From Plasmopara viticola (lineage: Eukaryota > Oomycota > Peronosporomycetes > Peronosporales > Peronosporaceae): 64,000 bases of DNA. The stretch is taken from positions 1,984,001-2,048,000 of the forward strand of contig MBPM02000004.1 of assembly GCA_001695595.3 (NCBI GenBank), written 5' to 3'. Positions 52,788-64,000 of this stretch are shown here, in pieces. The number at the start of each line of letters is the position of its first letter. The stretch's first letter is position 1. Position numbers and translations under genes: made by a program. The notes beneath the pieces are model-generated. The model did not search any database. It had not been told where the DNA came from and worked only from the letters and a program-made list of their open reading frames with translations.

Positions 52788-55700
52788 ATGGCTACCAAGC
52801 GCACCGAAGTCCTCCTAGGAGATGGTAACTACTGCCATTGGGAGTTCAACATGAGAATGGCCCTCGCAAGAAAAGGGCTGCTGGGACACATTATGGGCGC
52901 GAAGGGCGAGAGCGAAATAACGGAGACGTGGCTCGTGAATGACGCCAAGGCATTGGGTATAATTGCCCAGGGCGTCGAGATACAACACCAGACCAAGATA
53001 CGGTCTGCTACTCGTGCCTTGGAGGCATGGGGAACGCTTCGCGATTTCTACCATCGTTCCACTCTACACAACCGTGTCACGATGACACGGCGCCTTCATG
53101 AGTTTAAGATGGAGAGTGGCACTCGCATGGTGGAACATCTGGACGCGTTCGATGAGCTGGTCGTGGGACTCCAGATGACGGGAGAGCCGGTGGATGAATC
53201 AAGACAGCTAGTGGTGCTTCTGAGCAGCTTGCCGGCGGAATATGAAATAATTTTTTCTATCGTGGAGAACGCCAAGGACATCACTCTGATCGAAGTCAAG
53301 GAGAAGCTGTTGAAGGAGTCAGACAGACTACAGAAGAAGGAAGCAAGTGAGAAAGCGTTTCGAGCCACAGACAATGATGGACGGATCAAGGGCAGACGAG
53401 GAAGTGGCCGCAAGATTTACGCGCCACACAAGGGCGGCGGTTTTCGGGGAAAATGCTTCAATTGTGACCAGACTGGTCATATGAAGCGGGACTGCCCAGC
53501 TGCTGAGAACCGTTCCAGAAACCGTTATAGCGGTAATGATGCAGTGTTTGCTGTGGGGGATGAGCAATCAGTAAGCTGGCTGATCGACAGTGGTGCGACG
53601 TCACACATGACCCCTCACCGAAGTGACTTGATCGACTTCAAGCAACTTAAAGACGACATCAAGGTAAAAATTGCAGATGGCAGAAAGTTACGCGTCGAAG
53701 GAGCTGGGACAGTGAAGCTTATCGGCTTAGATGGAAGACGCATATCGATGATGGAAGTGCTGCTTATCCTTGGACTTGACAGACGTCTACTGTCGGTGGG
53801 AAAGCTTGCCGAACGTGGACTAAGTGTGGAATTTCAGCGTGCTTCGTGCATCATTTGGGACAAGAACGAAGCTTTGGCAACTGGGACAAGAAATGGGAAA
53901 GCTTACACACTGGATTGTGAGCAAGAGGAGGCACGATTGGTGCAATACTCGGGAGTTGATAGTCGGTGGGAGTTATGACACGCTCGTATGGGACATCCAA
54001 GTGAGGACGTTTTAGTGAAGACTATGCGATCCACAGAAGGTATTCCCGCGCTAAAACAAGGTATTAAGACCCTGTGTGGTGGATGCATGAAGGGCAAGCT
54101 GACGATCGAAGCCTTTACAGGACGCTCCATGACAAAGACATCACGTGTATTGGAATTAGTTCACACAGACGTGATGATACCCATGAGACACTTTCAAAGG
54201 AGGTGCTAAATACATTTTGACGTTTGTGGATGATTATTCACGATATGTGGTGGCTTACTTTCTGGCAAAGAAGAGTGAAGTTGCCGACAAGATCAAGATG
54301 TTCAAAGCACTGCATGAGAATTAGTGGGGAACCCGTATCAAGTGCCTGCGTTCGGACAATGGAACGGAGTTTGTCAACAAGACAGTTACGGATTTATGTC
54401 AGCGGAACGGTATCATACATCAGCGTACAGTACCATACAGTCCCCAACAAAATGGAATTGCAGAACGAATGAACCGTACGATAATGGAAAAGGCACGGAG
54501 CATGCTACACTACAAGTGTGTTCCGACATGTTGGTGGGCAGAGGCAGTAAGCACTGCGGTGTACCTGATCAACCGCTCTCCTAATACAATCCACCCAAAT
54601 AACACCCCATATGAACTGGGATTTAAGATGAAGCCACGGATGGGTCATCTTAGGGTGTTTGGGTCTCACGGATTTGCTCACGGTGATCAAGTGAAGAGGA
54701 CGAAGCTCGAAGCCAAAAGCTTCAAGTGCATGTTCCTTGGTTATGCCGAAGACACCAAGGGATACCGAGTTTACGATTTGGAGAAAGACAAGATATCAGT
54801 ATCACGGTCGGTGAAGCTGGACGAGCGTGAAGTGGGCGGCATTTATGAGACACACCCGCCCAAACAAATAAAAGTGATACACGTTACCAAAGACAACGAT
54901 GAAAGTGCTGTGTCCGGGCCGACGGAACACCAACAAGATCAAGATGAACTTATGGAGGGTGAAGGAGAAGATGAAATTCCAGATGCTCCAATGAATGAAG
55001 AGGAGTCCGACACAAATGAGTCAAGGGTCGAGATGCTTCGATTACCGACCTCAGTACACTCTGAACTGACAGAGTACAGAACTCCTACACTGGATGCACA
55101 GGAAGATCGATTGGTATTTCGACCGCAAGTGGAACGTTCAAGGCGTACAAATGAACCAATGTTGTTGCTGGAAAACGGATCAGATGCCGATGAAAGTCTG
55201 GGAGGAAGCGAGGGACCACCATCTTCAAAGCGTGCAAGGATTGATGAACACGGCCTGATAGCTGAAGCTATTCTCGCTTACGCTGTGAGTGTTGGTGAAG
55301 AAGCAGACTTGCCTACCACGTATGCGCAGGCAATGTCTAGTGACGAGGCAGAACAGTGGCGACAAGCGATGGACGCCGAATTACAGACGCATCACAAAAA
55401 CAAAACATGGACACTCGTTCCACGAGAATCAATTGGACGTACGATTGGATGCCGCTGGGTTTTTGCTAAGAAGCGTGACCAGAATGGATGTGTTGTGCGC
55501 TACAAAGCACGATTGGTGGCTAAAGGTTTCAAGCAGAAATACGGCGTGGATTTCTTCGAGACTTACTCTCCAGTGGCCAACATGAACTCAATTCGAGTTG
55601 TACTCGCAGTGTGTGCGGTATTAGGCTACAAAATGGAACAGCTGGACGTCGACACCGCCTTTTTCAACAGTGTACTGTCGGATCGTGTTCACATGGAAAT

Positions 55701-56888
55701 TCCAATTGGTGTTAAGGGAGCTCAAGGATTTGCGTGTCAGCTGAACAAAGCTATATATGGTCTCAAGCAAGCTGCAAGCGCTTGGAACAAGACAATCGAC
55801 CACGTCTTCAAGAAGAACGATTTTAAAAGTTGTGGAGCGGATCAATGCGTCTACGTGAAGAAAGTGGTGGAAGATTTTGTGTACGTATGTCTTTATGTCG
55901 ATGATATGACCATTGCAGCCAAGACGAGCGACGAGATTCTAGAGGTCAAGGGGATGCTTAAATGTGTTTTCAAGATGAAGGATCTCGGTATGGCGAAGTT
56001 CATCTTGGGCATGGAGATCGACCACGACATGACAGCTTTCACACTAATGATCAAGCAAACACGCTACATTAGCGACGTGGCTGAGCGATTTGGACAGAAA
56101 AACGCCAAGAACGTCGACGATCCGTGTACGTCCGGTCTCAAGCTGTCAACATCACAGTCACCAAGTACAGAAGCTGAGCGTTCAGAGATGCGGTCAAGAC
56201 CATACCGCTCACTAATTGGATGTCTGCTATATGTTACAACTTGCACTCGGCCGGACGTCGCATACATTGTGACACAACTGTCTCGATTTCTGGAAAAACC
56301 GGGGTTACCACATTGGAACGCCGCAATTCGTGTATTGCGCTACTTAAACTCGACACGTCATCATGGGTTCGTTTACCAAAGAGGGACGGGAAAGGTGATT
56401 ATTGAAACTTTTTCGGATGCTGACTGGGGTAGCAACACCGATGACAGACGGTCTGTCTCAGGTGTGTTGATCAACATTGGTAAAGCTCCGGTTGTTTTCA
56501 AGTCCAAGTATCAGAGAACAGTTGCACTAAGCTCGGCAGAAGCAGAGTATATGGCGCTCTATGCACACAAGAAGTACTTTGGGCGCGCGCAATGCTCAAG
56601 GACATGGGTCAAGAACAAGTTGGAGGCACGCAAATATGGGAAGACAATCAAGGTGCGATAGCTTTGGCAAACAACGCGGGCTACCACGCACGTACAAAGC
56701 ACGTGGACATCAGACATCACTTTATTCGGGAGAACGTTCAGCATGGATTACTCATGATTGGCTATATTGATACAAGGAGTCAGCTTGCCGATATGCTAAC
56801 CAAGGCGCTTGGAACCAAGATGCTGAAGTATCTGCGCGAAGTCTCCGGAATCAAGACCAAGTCAGCAACAAAGGACACACAGCATTAG
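52788..56888 (+). pseudogene. Degenerate copia gag-pol
   Basis: Gag starts at the ATG at 52788. A zinc knuckle (CFNCDQTGHMKRDC) and protease (WLIDSGATSHMT) are intact. Four lesions follow: an in-frame TGA at 53976-53978 inside the pre-integrase motif, a frameshift between about 54184 and 54204, a TAG at 54322-54324 in the integrase core, and a frameshift near 56557-56560 in RNase H. Beyond them one can still see the integrase LRSDNGTEFVN, the reverse transcriptase (VCLYVDDMTIAAK), and the RNase H pieces SSAEAEYMAL, EDNQGAIALANN and TKHVDIRHHFIREN. With these breaks it cannot make its own integrase or full polyprotein. The longest intact piece covers the late integrase plus all of the reverse transcriptase (54469-56661). 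Confidence 0.93.
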
Positions 56889-56901
56889 CGGTGAGTGGGA
56901 G

Positions 56902-57047
56902 TGTTAACATTACATTGCTGAATGCATATTGAACAGGTGGATGGCTTCACAAAAATTACAAGTACGTCACAATAAGTAATTACATATGGTAGCCATTCAT
57001 TGGTCAGGATAAATATATTCACTTCGGTTTTTACTTTTTTCTTAACA
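56902..57047 (+). repeat. 3' LTR of the copia element
   Basis: This is the partner of the 5' LTR, same length, with about 7 substitutions and no indels seen. It is followed directly by the CAATA target duplication. Confidence 0.93.
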
Positions 57048-57052
57048 CAATA

Positions 57053-60000
57053 CCTTTCTCGCGGTGTCTTCAACAAATTTGTGCGCTCAATTTTGCTTAT
57101 ATAACTTAATGAATAACTAACAACGTCTTATACTACAAATCAATTACTTCCAAAAATAATATCGAGAATTAAAAAGCCCTATATTCTCGAAAAGGACAAA
57201 AAATACTTTCAATATAAAAATTGATTGTTTGTTACCACCTTTCACTTAATGACAGCCACCCAAATCTATCTAGAATTCGATATATCAAACTCATTTCCAC
57301 TTATTCCTATAACAAATATGTTCTTTATCATATCTTCTTAAAAGGTTACATATAGTAAATATTGAATAAAAAGTGGCGTCGGGTGAATCGAAGAGCTAGA
57401 GATGGTTTTACAATTACTGATAGGTAGATAGCGAAATAGAAGGTGCTGATGACTCAGTGATGACTAATGGTACTTCATTGTGACTCAATCGAAATCGGCA
57501 TCAATAGCAGCACTCAAATGGCAATCTGGTAGTATGTGAAGTAAGACTGACACTATGAAATGCATTTAATTCTCACTGATAGTTAGCGCGCAACCACTAA
57601 AGTCGCGTTATTTTTACCAAGCAAATATTGGCCGGAGAGTTTTTTGGTGTTTTCATCAAAAACTTGCAAGGTATTTTTCGACTCAATCGTAGTTCCTGAC
57701 GTTGACTTAAGAGTCGGTAACGAACAGTATTGATCGTCAATTTAAGTTGGCTTGGCTTTTGCGTGTCAATGTTTCGATATCCAAAGAAATTACGAAGTCA
57801 GAGTCACCATTACGTGGATCTGTGTATGTTATTGTGATACAATGATCTTAACTTCCCATTAACTTGATTGTGGGGTAAATTGTAGAGCCTTCACATAACA
57901 TTACTATCCACAATGACCTACTCGCAGATTCTGGATACGGACCTGGCGACACTTGTAATCTGCTGGAAGTACGCGAGTAATAACTTGTGCTTTTATTTCA
58001 ATGCTGCTTATGATCGTTGCTCCGCATCTGCTCTACCTCTCACTATCACACTCGACATCACTTTATCGCAATCATTCTAGCGCCTTTGCAGCATATGTGC
58101 TTAACTCAAGCACCGACCATGCACTCTCTCCGAAAAAAAATATTTTACTACTGCAGGCAAATTATGAATCAGCTCACCGCTGCTTTGAGTGCTTCCATTA
58201 TATAAACCGTCAGTAACGGCCTCGTTTATCAAAAAATTCGATTATGCAAATCACCATTACTACCCCAATGACGGTTTGCTACGTCGTATATGATTTATCC
58301 GTTCCGTAGTGCATTCTCTACGCTGCTACAATACGTCCATTTGCTGCTTGCAAAATTGCACATCACAGTCTAGCGGAAGGAATTTCGTGAGCTTTGAATA
58401 AAATTCGCTCATGTGAAAGATGTCGGAATTAAGCGTTAATGTTGGACTTATTGGTGTCACCTTGCTAATTCGCTTTCCCGGCGTCATGGGAATCGCTATA
58501 TCGATTTGGTGTTGTTAGAATCGGCCATCGTCTCCCAAGTTATTGGGGTACTAGTAAGAGTAATAACGTATTAGTACTTCTAAATGTGACGCTTTCATGG
58601 TTTATTATCTCGTGATGCGTGAAATTGTCACACGCCACAATACGTCTATGGGTACAGTCTCCTAAGGTCCTGCTTAAATCTAGTCAACAGCAGCTTCACT
58701 ACTATTTTCAAGTCAAGTGTAATCCTCATTTGTCATCTGTTAATTATATGCAATATACGCGGCCTAATCTTAAGTGACATTTTCTTCGATAGTCAAACGA
58801 AGCAAGTAGAAAAATAGCTTTTACAATGCAATGACAATAAGCGCTATGACTAAGGTTAAAGCGTATCTCGCTGATTTCACGCATTTTGTTGGACGATGCA
58901 AGCACTAAATCATTTGAGAATTGTTTCAGCAAGTAATGATTAGAGGTAATTAGCTTAATTATGTTCAGATCACAACTTAAATCTTTTGAATGCTCTAAAG
59001 GCTTATTAAATCTATCGAAGGAAAAAAAAGTGAATGACCAACGCTATGGAGACTATCAAAGCGCAAATAGGCTTCGAAGCTTTCAAGCCCAACAAAAAGA
59101 GCCTCCATTTGTCCTGCAATCAACTGGTACAGATGATGATATGAAATAGCACACTGCACCTGAAAATCATCCAAATTTTCTACAGAGATTTACATCAAAT
59201 TGCCCTTGAGTCCGCTAATATACGAGCAAATATTAGGAACAGGCTTAACACAGGCGCGTTTAAAGGTATCTCATCCAGCAAAGAGACTTCAGTAGAGAGG
59301 TTAGAGACCGATGACGTCAAGAAAAGCCGATTTGCTGAAAAGCCATGAAAAAATAAGACAATTTCGAAACTGTGTTGTTACCTAGTAAATATTCCACTTA
59401 CAAACGAGTGACAGAAAAAAGATACAAAGCAAGCTAAGGAAGCCCCACCGATTACTCGGTAGCTGTGCTAGCAAACAGATAATGCAGAGAGCGGAGATAA
59501 TAGAGAAATAAATAGAGAGGGGAGATCACACGAATTGAATGCTGGTGTAAATATGTATATACTGATGATTTTAATAGCTTCAATTTTTAACTTACATACA
59601 CAAAGCCCACAGATTTAGAGCAGTCGACAAAAAACGATAGAGACAATACGAATACAATGTCGTTATAACGCCAAGAAAGCATTAAATGAACAAGATACTA
59701 CGATTCAATATAAAGCTATATCGAAGGGCTGTCTCGGTAATAACTTACTTAAAGCTGACTGGTAAAGGCTTTTCTTATAGTTTATATAGGTTTCCAATAC
59801 GAGTGATCAATATATTACTTATCATAGCCGTGTAAGCTGTATTTTGCATACAATCAGCGTTCATTTGGTCAGCCTCAATATCTTTAGCACTTACAGCTGT
59901 CTAAGACTCATTAGGCGTCGGACTTATGTCTATCAATATTTGGGTCTTTGTTGATAGATTCAATCATTGGAAATGTCTACTTCGAGCATTTGTACTGATA

Positions 60001-60592
60001 CATCATATCGATTTAATTGCATATATGTCTCATCATATAGCTCAATGTCTTCTTTACATGGGTGAACCAATGCAATATACATTCTACCTCAGATAGGCGC
60101 CGGAAAATTTGCGCAAGTACTGACGACAACTGGATCCGACAGAATCCGGTGTAGCTCGTGGATGACGCCGTAGCGTAGAGTTGCCCGCCATAATTGAAAG
60201 CGCTGGCCGCTCCAAAAACTTTTGCTATACTTGTTGGAATATTTGCGCCTATACTGTATCAATTGATGTCAGAGTCATAAAGGCAGCTTTTTGCTCTAAA
60301 TCGAAGATAGTTGGCAATTAGATTGCCAATCCGCGGTGCGCCTGAAAATGGTAAAATTTTCTGTTATTGGCTCCAACGCAAAAGTGCACGGGCGTGATAT
60401 TACTTCCAACGCTCCTCACACAGAGAGAGCAGCTATGAGCAAAACACGCGATATCGTATCGAGTGAGAAGTAGGTGTTGGCAATAATTACTATCTCAAGC
60501 CCAGTAAGGCTTTCGATTGTGGTTCTAGTAGCTTGGTCTATATTTTTATAATGCGTTCAACGCTGCTTAGATGTAATCCAGTAACGAAGGAA
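57053..60592. other. AT-rich gene-poor stretch
   Basis: No gene is supported. Short open blocks at 58961-59149 and about 59205-59345 on the plus strand are lysine- and serine-rich but lack signal peptides or known domains. No RNA gene was seen. Confidence 0.4.
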
Positions 60593-60990
60593 GCTTCTTG
60601 GAAGAGCCGGTCGTCGGACGATGCTTGGGTGGCGAGCGGGGTGAAGTTGGTGGAATGTAAGCTGCTTGAAGTAAATTCAGAAGAGATGTGGTATGGAAAG
60701 CTCTTATGATTTTTCGTCTTGCTACAGCCGAATCAGCCATCTAATGATAACATCCTAAAGGCTATCAATCTTCTAAACTCAATCTGGCTCATTACACATC
60801 CTGTTATATTTTCAACTATAACGTCCTATCGATTATAAAACATCTAGGCTTTGTTTTTGGTCTCAAACTATATAACTGACTACTACTATAGATGATACAA
60901 AGCCACACTTATTTTGTGAGTAATGTAATTATTCGACGTATTGTCCGCATGACAAACCTGTCGATGACGACGGTTGCTTCACATTGAACC
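60593..60990 (+). repeat. Dispersed repeat family A, copy 3
   Basis: The third diverged copy of the family seen at 7081 and 26697. Landmarks: CCGGTCGTCGGACGATGCTTGGGTGGCGAG (also in copy 1), GGAAAGCTCTTATGATT, CATCCTAAAGGCTATCAATC, ACACATCCTGTTATATT, GTCGATGACGACGGTTGC. It is in the same orientation as the others. Confidence 0.55.
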
Positions 60991-63210
60991 GTTAGCAAAC
61001 CATTAGTTGATATCATTATTGGTCCTTAGGTGGAATACAATTGCCTGACATACAACTTAAATCAGTCGATCTCAATGCCAGCGTCTTGTCTGCTGCAGCA
61101 ACCCCGGTAATCACGACCAAAAATAATTGAGCTTAGCGGCAGACGCTGATAGTCCCCCGAGCTTTGGATCAAAAAATGAGTCGGGCTTCGACTCAGCCTA
61201 AGCACTTTAAGCAGCTAAATTCGATTGCTGTAGGTTAACCATATGTCACGGTTGGCGTAGCTTTACAAGTTGATGCGATAGAATTGTGGGATTTAAGATC
61301 GCACATTCCCAAATAGTCGGGTGTGTTATTGAGAAAGCATCGCTTTTTTACAAGCAGCTCGTCCAAGTGTAATACTGGCGTAATTTAGTAACAGGAAATG
61401 TCACCGCTTGTAAAGTATTATTTGATGCGTTAGGGCCAATTCCGTAATAATCAGGTCCAGTTGCAATCCACAAGCCAGAATTTTATAACCGGATTATTTT
61501 CACAGTCTCCACGATGATCCGACTGCAAGATCAAATTTGTACCTGGGGTACGAAAAAGCATTCAAATTATACTTCATCACGCAAGACGTTGCTCCGCATG
61601 TTAATAGGAACAATAAAGCAGTTGTTGCTCGCAATTGCTCGTAATCCGTTCCCCTGAAGATAGACTACTACGTTCCTAATGATACGAGCAGCGGTCTCTG
61701 ATCACTAGTATAAATCGTAGCTATAAATGAACTCAGTATTCCTATCGATGTGATATTAAGTTCAGCAGTGGTCTTTAAAGTTCTAATGAGATTAGTTGTA
61801 GACAATAAGGCATTGGTCATACGAGAAGCTACAATCAGAGTCTTCAACTTAAGCAATCGCAGTAGATATGCCTGAAGTATATAATAGTTCGCTCACGTTC
61901 ATCGCAAAGCCACCAATCGCCAATGAACTGTGATCGAGATTGCCAGCAACACTCAATGCTGGCAGCGCTTCCAACCCGCCGTGATATAAACATTTTTAAT
62001 CGCCTGTTATTATAGCTATAGAACCATTGGTCGCACTAGAATAAGATCTAGGTATGAAAGAGTTGAAAACTAAAGGTGAGAGACCTATTTCATCACTAAA
62101 CTGTACAATGCAACATTTCTACGAACCGATTTCGAAGTCATAGTTGAGAAATTTTTTTAAAAAGATCACTTTAAGCTGCCATTTCTCAGGGTAGTGGCCT
62201 TCAGTGGCTTAGAAAAGACAAAAACAGTGTTGCTTATGACAGCACTTCTAAGCCAATGCTTTACTGAAATCGTCATATGCACAGAAACACCATGGTCATC
62301 TTAAAAACGATATCAACAACGTTGAAGCGCCTAGAAACGATCAAAATTGTGCAATGAGTGAATGCAATTCTGGATCGAGTAGATTGCTTATCTTGTGTTA
62401 GAATTGAGAATGATCAGGCTCAACTTTATTGGGGCTTTCATCGGAGGACATCAAGCAAGGCTGCGATAGATCTACTTATCGCAATGTCACATTTAATTAT
62501 TAAACAAATTTGGACAAACTCTCAATGCGCAAGAAATTAAAGGAATTAAACAAGGCGCGATCCGTAGACGTTTGTCGCGATTACTTCTCTGACATTCTAA
62601 TTTAAACGCTCGTTGATCGCGACATATGGACAGTATCTGAAAAGATGACTGCCATACTAATAATTACTACTGATCCAAATTTACATCACAGTGAGATTTA
62701 ATTCATATGCGAGTTGTAGTTAATCTTGTACAATGAATGCACGTACATTGAAACTACAACATATCAATTATCAAAGTCGACGAATTTACAGAATTGTAAC
62801 CATTATATCTATGCCTGAAACACGATGGATTTAATCCAAGATCGATTTTGAAAGCATGAGTGTAATCACATTGTATGATCTACTGACGACAGTTTGGATG
62901 ACATGAAGCTTCCAGCTACGAAATGAGATCGAATAAGGGATACGACTTTGTCATTTGAAACTATTTCGAGCATGCAATGCTCTGTGGATTTTAAAATTGA
63001 CTTCCTTTAAAAATGTTTTGGCACTCCGCATAAAAAGTCGCCGAAAAAATCACAATGCAAATTTTAGTGAAAGAGAAACTGAGACGCAATCAGCAAGCAA
63101 AGTAACCAATACCGCGAAGCCAATTGAGTAATTGCAAGGTCATATGTGAGTGGGAGTGTTCTTACACACAAGCGAATACTCGAATTAAAGAAGTGTATCA
63201 GATGGCAGTT
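60991..63210. other. AT-rich gene-poor stretch
   Basis: I see no gene, RNA or mobile element that can be supported. Frames are at most about 60 codons and overlap on both strands. Confidence 0.4.
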
Positions 63211-63251
63211 AACGATTGAACTTGACTAAAGTTCCGTCAAGTTCAATCGTT
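63211..63251. repeat. Perfect inverted repeat, 16-bp arms, 9-nt loop
   Basis: AACGATTGAACTTGAC (63211-63226) is followed by TAAAGTTCC and then its exact reverse complement (63236-63251). Imperfect pairing goes on outward (GGCAGTT against GACTGTC). If transcribed it would fold into a stable hairpin. It could be a small MITE remnant, a small-RNA precursor or a palindromic duplication; no target duplication is obvious. Confidence 0.85.
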
Positions 63252-64000
63252 GACTGTCGGCATACGTATGCTGACGTTGCCCTTAATTTTTTACAAGAAG
63301 CACTATGTTGTGATCAAGGGTCCACATAGTCAATTTTGAATATTTTGTTGCGTTGAACGGTACGTCAATTCGTTCCCTGTGAAGTCGTCAAATTAGACTA
63401 TCATCATACTTAATCCCGGCATAAGTAAAAGTGTTAAATAGCTTGCAATCGGATCATACCACTTTAAACAAATGAAAGCAATTGCGGTGATTGGGTCGAC
63501 AAACACACAAAATTATTATTGAGCGCACAGAATGGATTGTTGAAAGCACGAAATAAGTAGCTACGCTATATTCAATAAAAGAATCGAGTGCGGAATCGAA
63601 TGCATGAAGGTGAGGCTCGAAGGTAGCAGTAACTGGCTTGTAGAAGATTTGGAAAGCGTTATCAACAGCTTGTCCCAATACTGGTCAATTTAGATTAGAC
63701 AACATCACCTCTTAAGCTTATCAGTAACTATTTGCATGCGCTATACACCGTTAAATTACGCTATTATTTAATTAACTGTGTCACGGGATACACTGCTACA
63801 ACAAATAGCATTGGTGAGTTCGGATCGGCCAACGATTACTCGAGTCGCCGAGTGATTGCTTGCTAGATCAACGAATCTCAACCTTATTTTCAATGTAGTG
63901 GGAGATTGTATCTACGACCGATGTTGACGTGACTCCTGCTGGTGCCATTGTTGCAAGTTTGCATCGCGCATTATTTGGCTAAATTTGTTTGCGTATTATC
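63252..64000. other. AT-rich gene-poor end of window
   Basis: Nothing recognised on either strand. Confidence 0.4.

Larger units (their letters stand above)
52594..57047 (+). mobile_element. Ty1/copia LTR retrotransposon, full length but defective
   Basis: The element is 4454 bp, bounded by 146-bp LTRs that begin TGTTAACA and end TTAACA. An exact 5-bp target duplication, CAATA, flanks it (52589-52593 and 57048-57052). The LTRs differ at about 7 positions (about 95% identity), so the insertion is not recent. A purine-rich tract GGTGAGTGGGAG lies directly before the 3' LTR. Domain order is gag, protease, integrase, reverse transcriptase, RNase H, which is diagnostic of copia. Confidence 0.95.

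Noticed and set aside
59205..59345. Plus-strand block with Lys/Glu-rich text resembling an effector tail
   Set aside because: No start codon, signal peptide or real RxLR motif.
1..64000. CRISPR arrays, rRNA genes, telomere repeats, complete tRNAs
   Set aside because: I looked for these by eye on both strands and found none. The genome type (introns, LTR elements) is eukaryotic, so CRISPR is not expected.

Overview
The window looks like nuclear DNA of an oomycete, most likely a plant-pathogenic member of the Peronosporales. This is inferred from four things: a tandem pair of genes with a Crinkler (CRN) type header domain, very short introns (about 64-105 nt) with ordinary GT-AG ends, a mix of Ty1/copia and Ty3/gypsy remnants, and compact gene islands separated by long AT-rich, gene-poor stretches. 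No species call is possible from sequence reading alone.

Layout. 1-3400 is gene-poor and carries a short interspersed (SINE-like) insertion. At 3404-5526 two genes lie tail to tail: a four-exon LRRC61-like leucine-rich-repeat protein (+) and a two-exon membrane RING-H2 ubiquitin ligase (-). A possible small minus-strand gene follows at 5701-6198. 6.2-12.1 kb is AT-rich and holds a dispersed repeat and a gypsy integrase relic. 12148-24744 (-) is one uninterrupted 12.6-kb reading frame for a 4198-aa SZT2-like protein, the scaffold of the KICSTOR/TORC1 nutrient-sensing system. A second copy of the SINE-like element sits just upstream of its start codon. 25.2-37.1 kb is a long decayed stretch with repeats and no convincing gene.

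37.1-46.2 kb is a GC-richer island of three informational genes. They are a CTC1-like OB-fold protein (CST telomere complex), a MED15-like Mediator subunit rebuilt here across three exons with a KIX domain, and, convergent with it, a canonical poly(A) polymerase. The MED15-like gene has a 0.3-kb internal tandem duplication that splits off its C-terminus. The island and its right flank are unusually rich in GTAC.

46.9-51.1 kb is a 2-kb tandem duplication. Each unit encodes a CRN-type ubiquitin-like header fused to a trypsin-fold serine peptidase with an intact His-Asp-Ser triad. The two coding regions are far more alike than their flanks, which suggests gene conversion. 52594-57047 is a complete but dead Ty1/copia element (146-bp LTRs, 5-bp target duplication, four lesions in gag-pol). 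It is inserted in an otherwise open minus-strand reading frame. 57.05-64 kb is AT-rich, with a third copy of the dispersed repeat and a strong hairpin, and no supported gene.

The housekeeping genes are not an operon and act separately in nutrient signalling, telomere maintenance, transcription, mRNA polyadenylation and ubiquitylation. The most interesting candidates are the header-peptidase pair, the rearranged Mediator gene and the SINE-like family.
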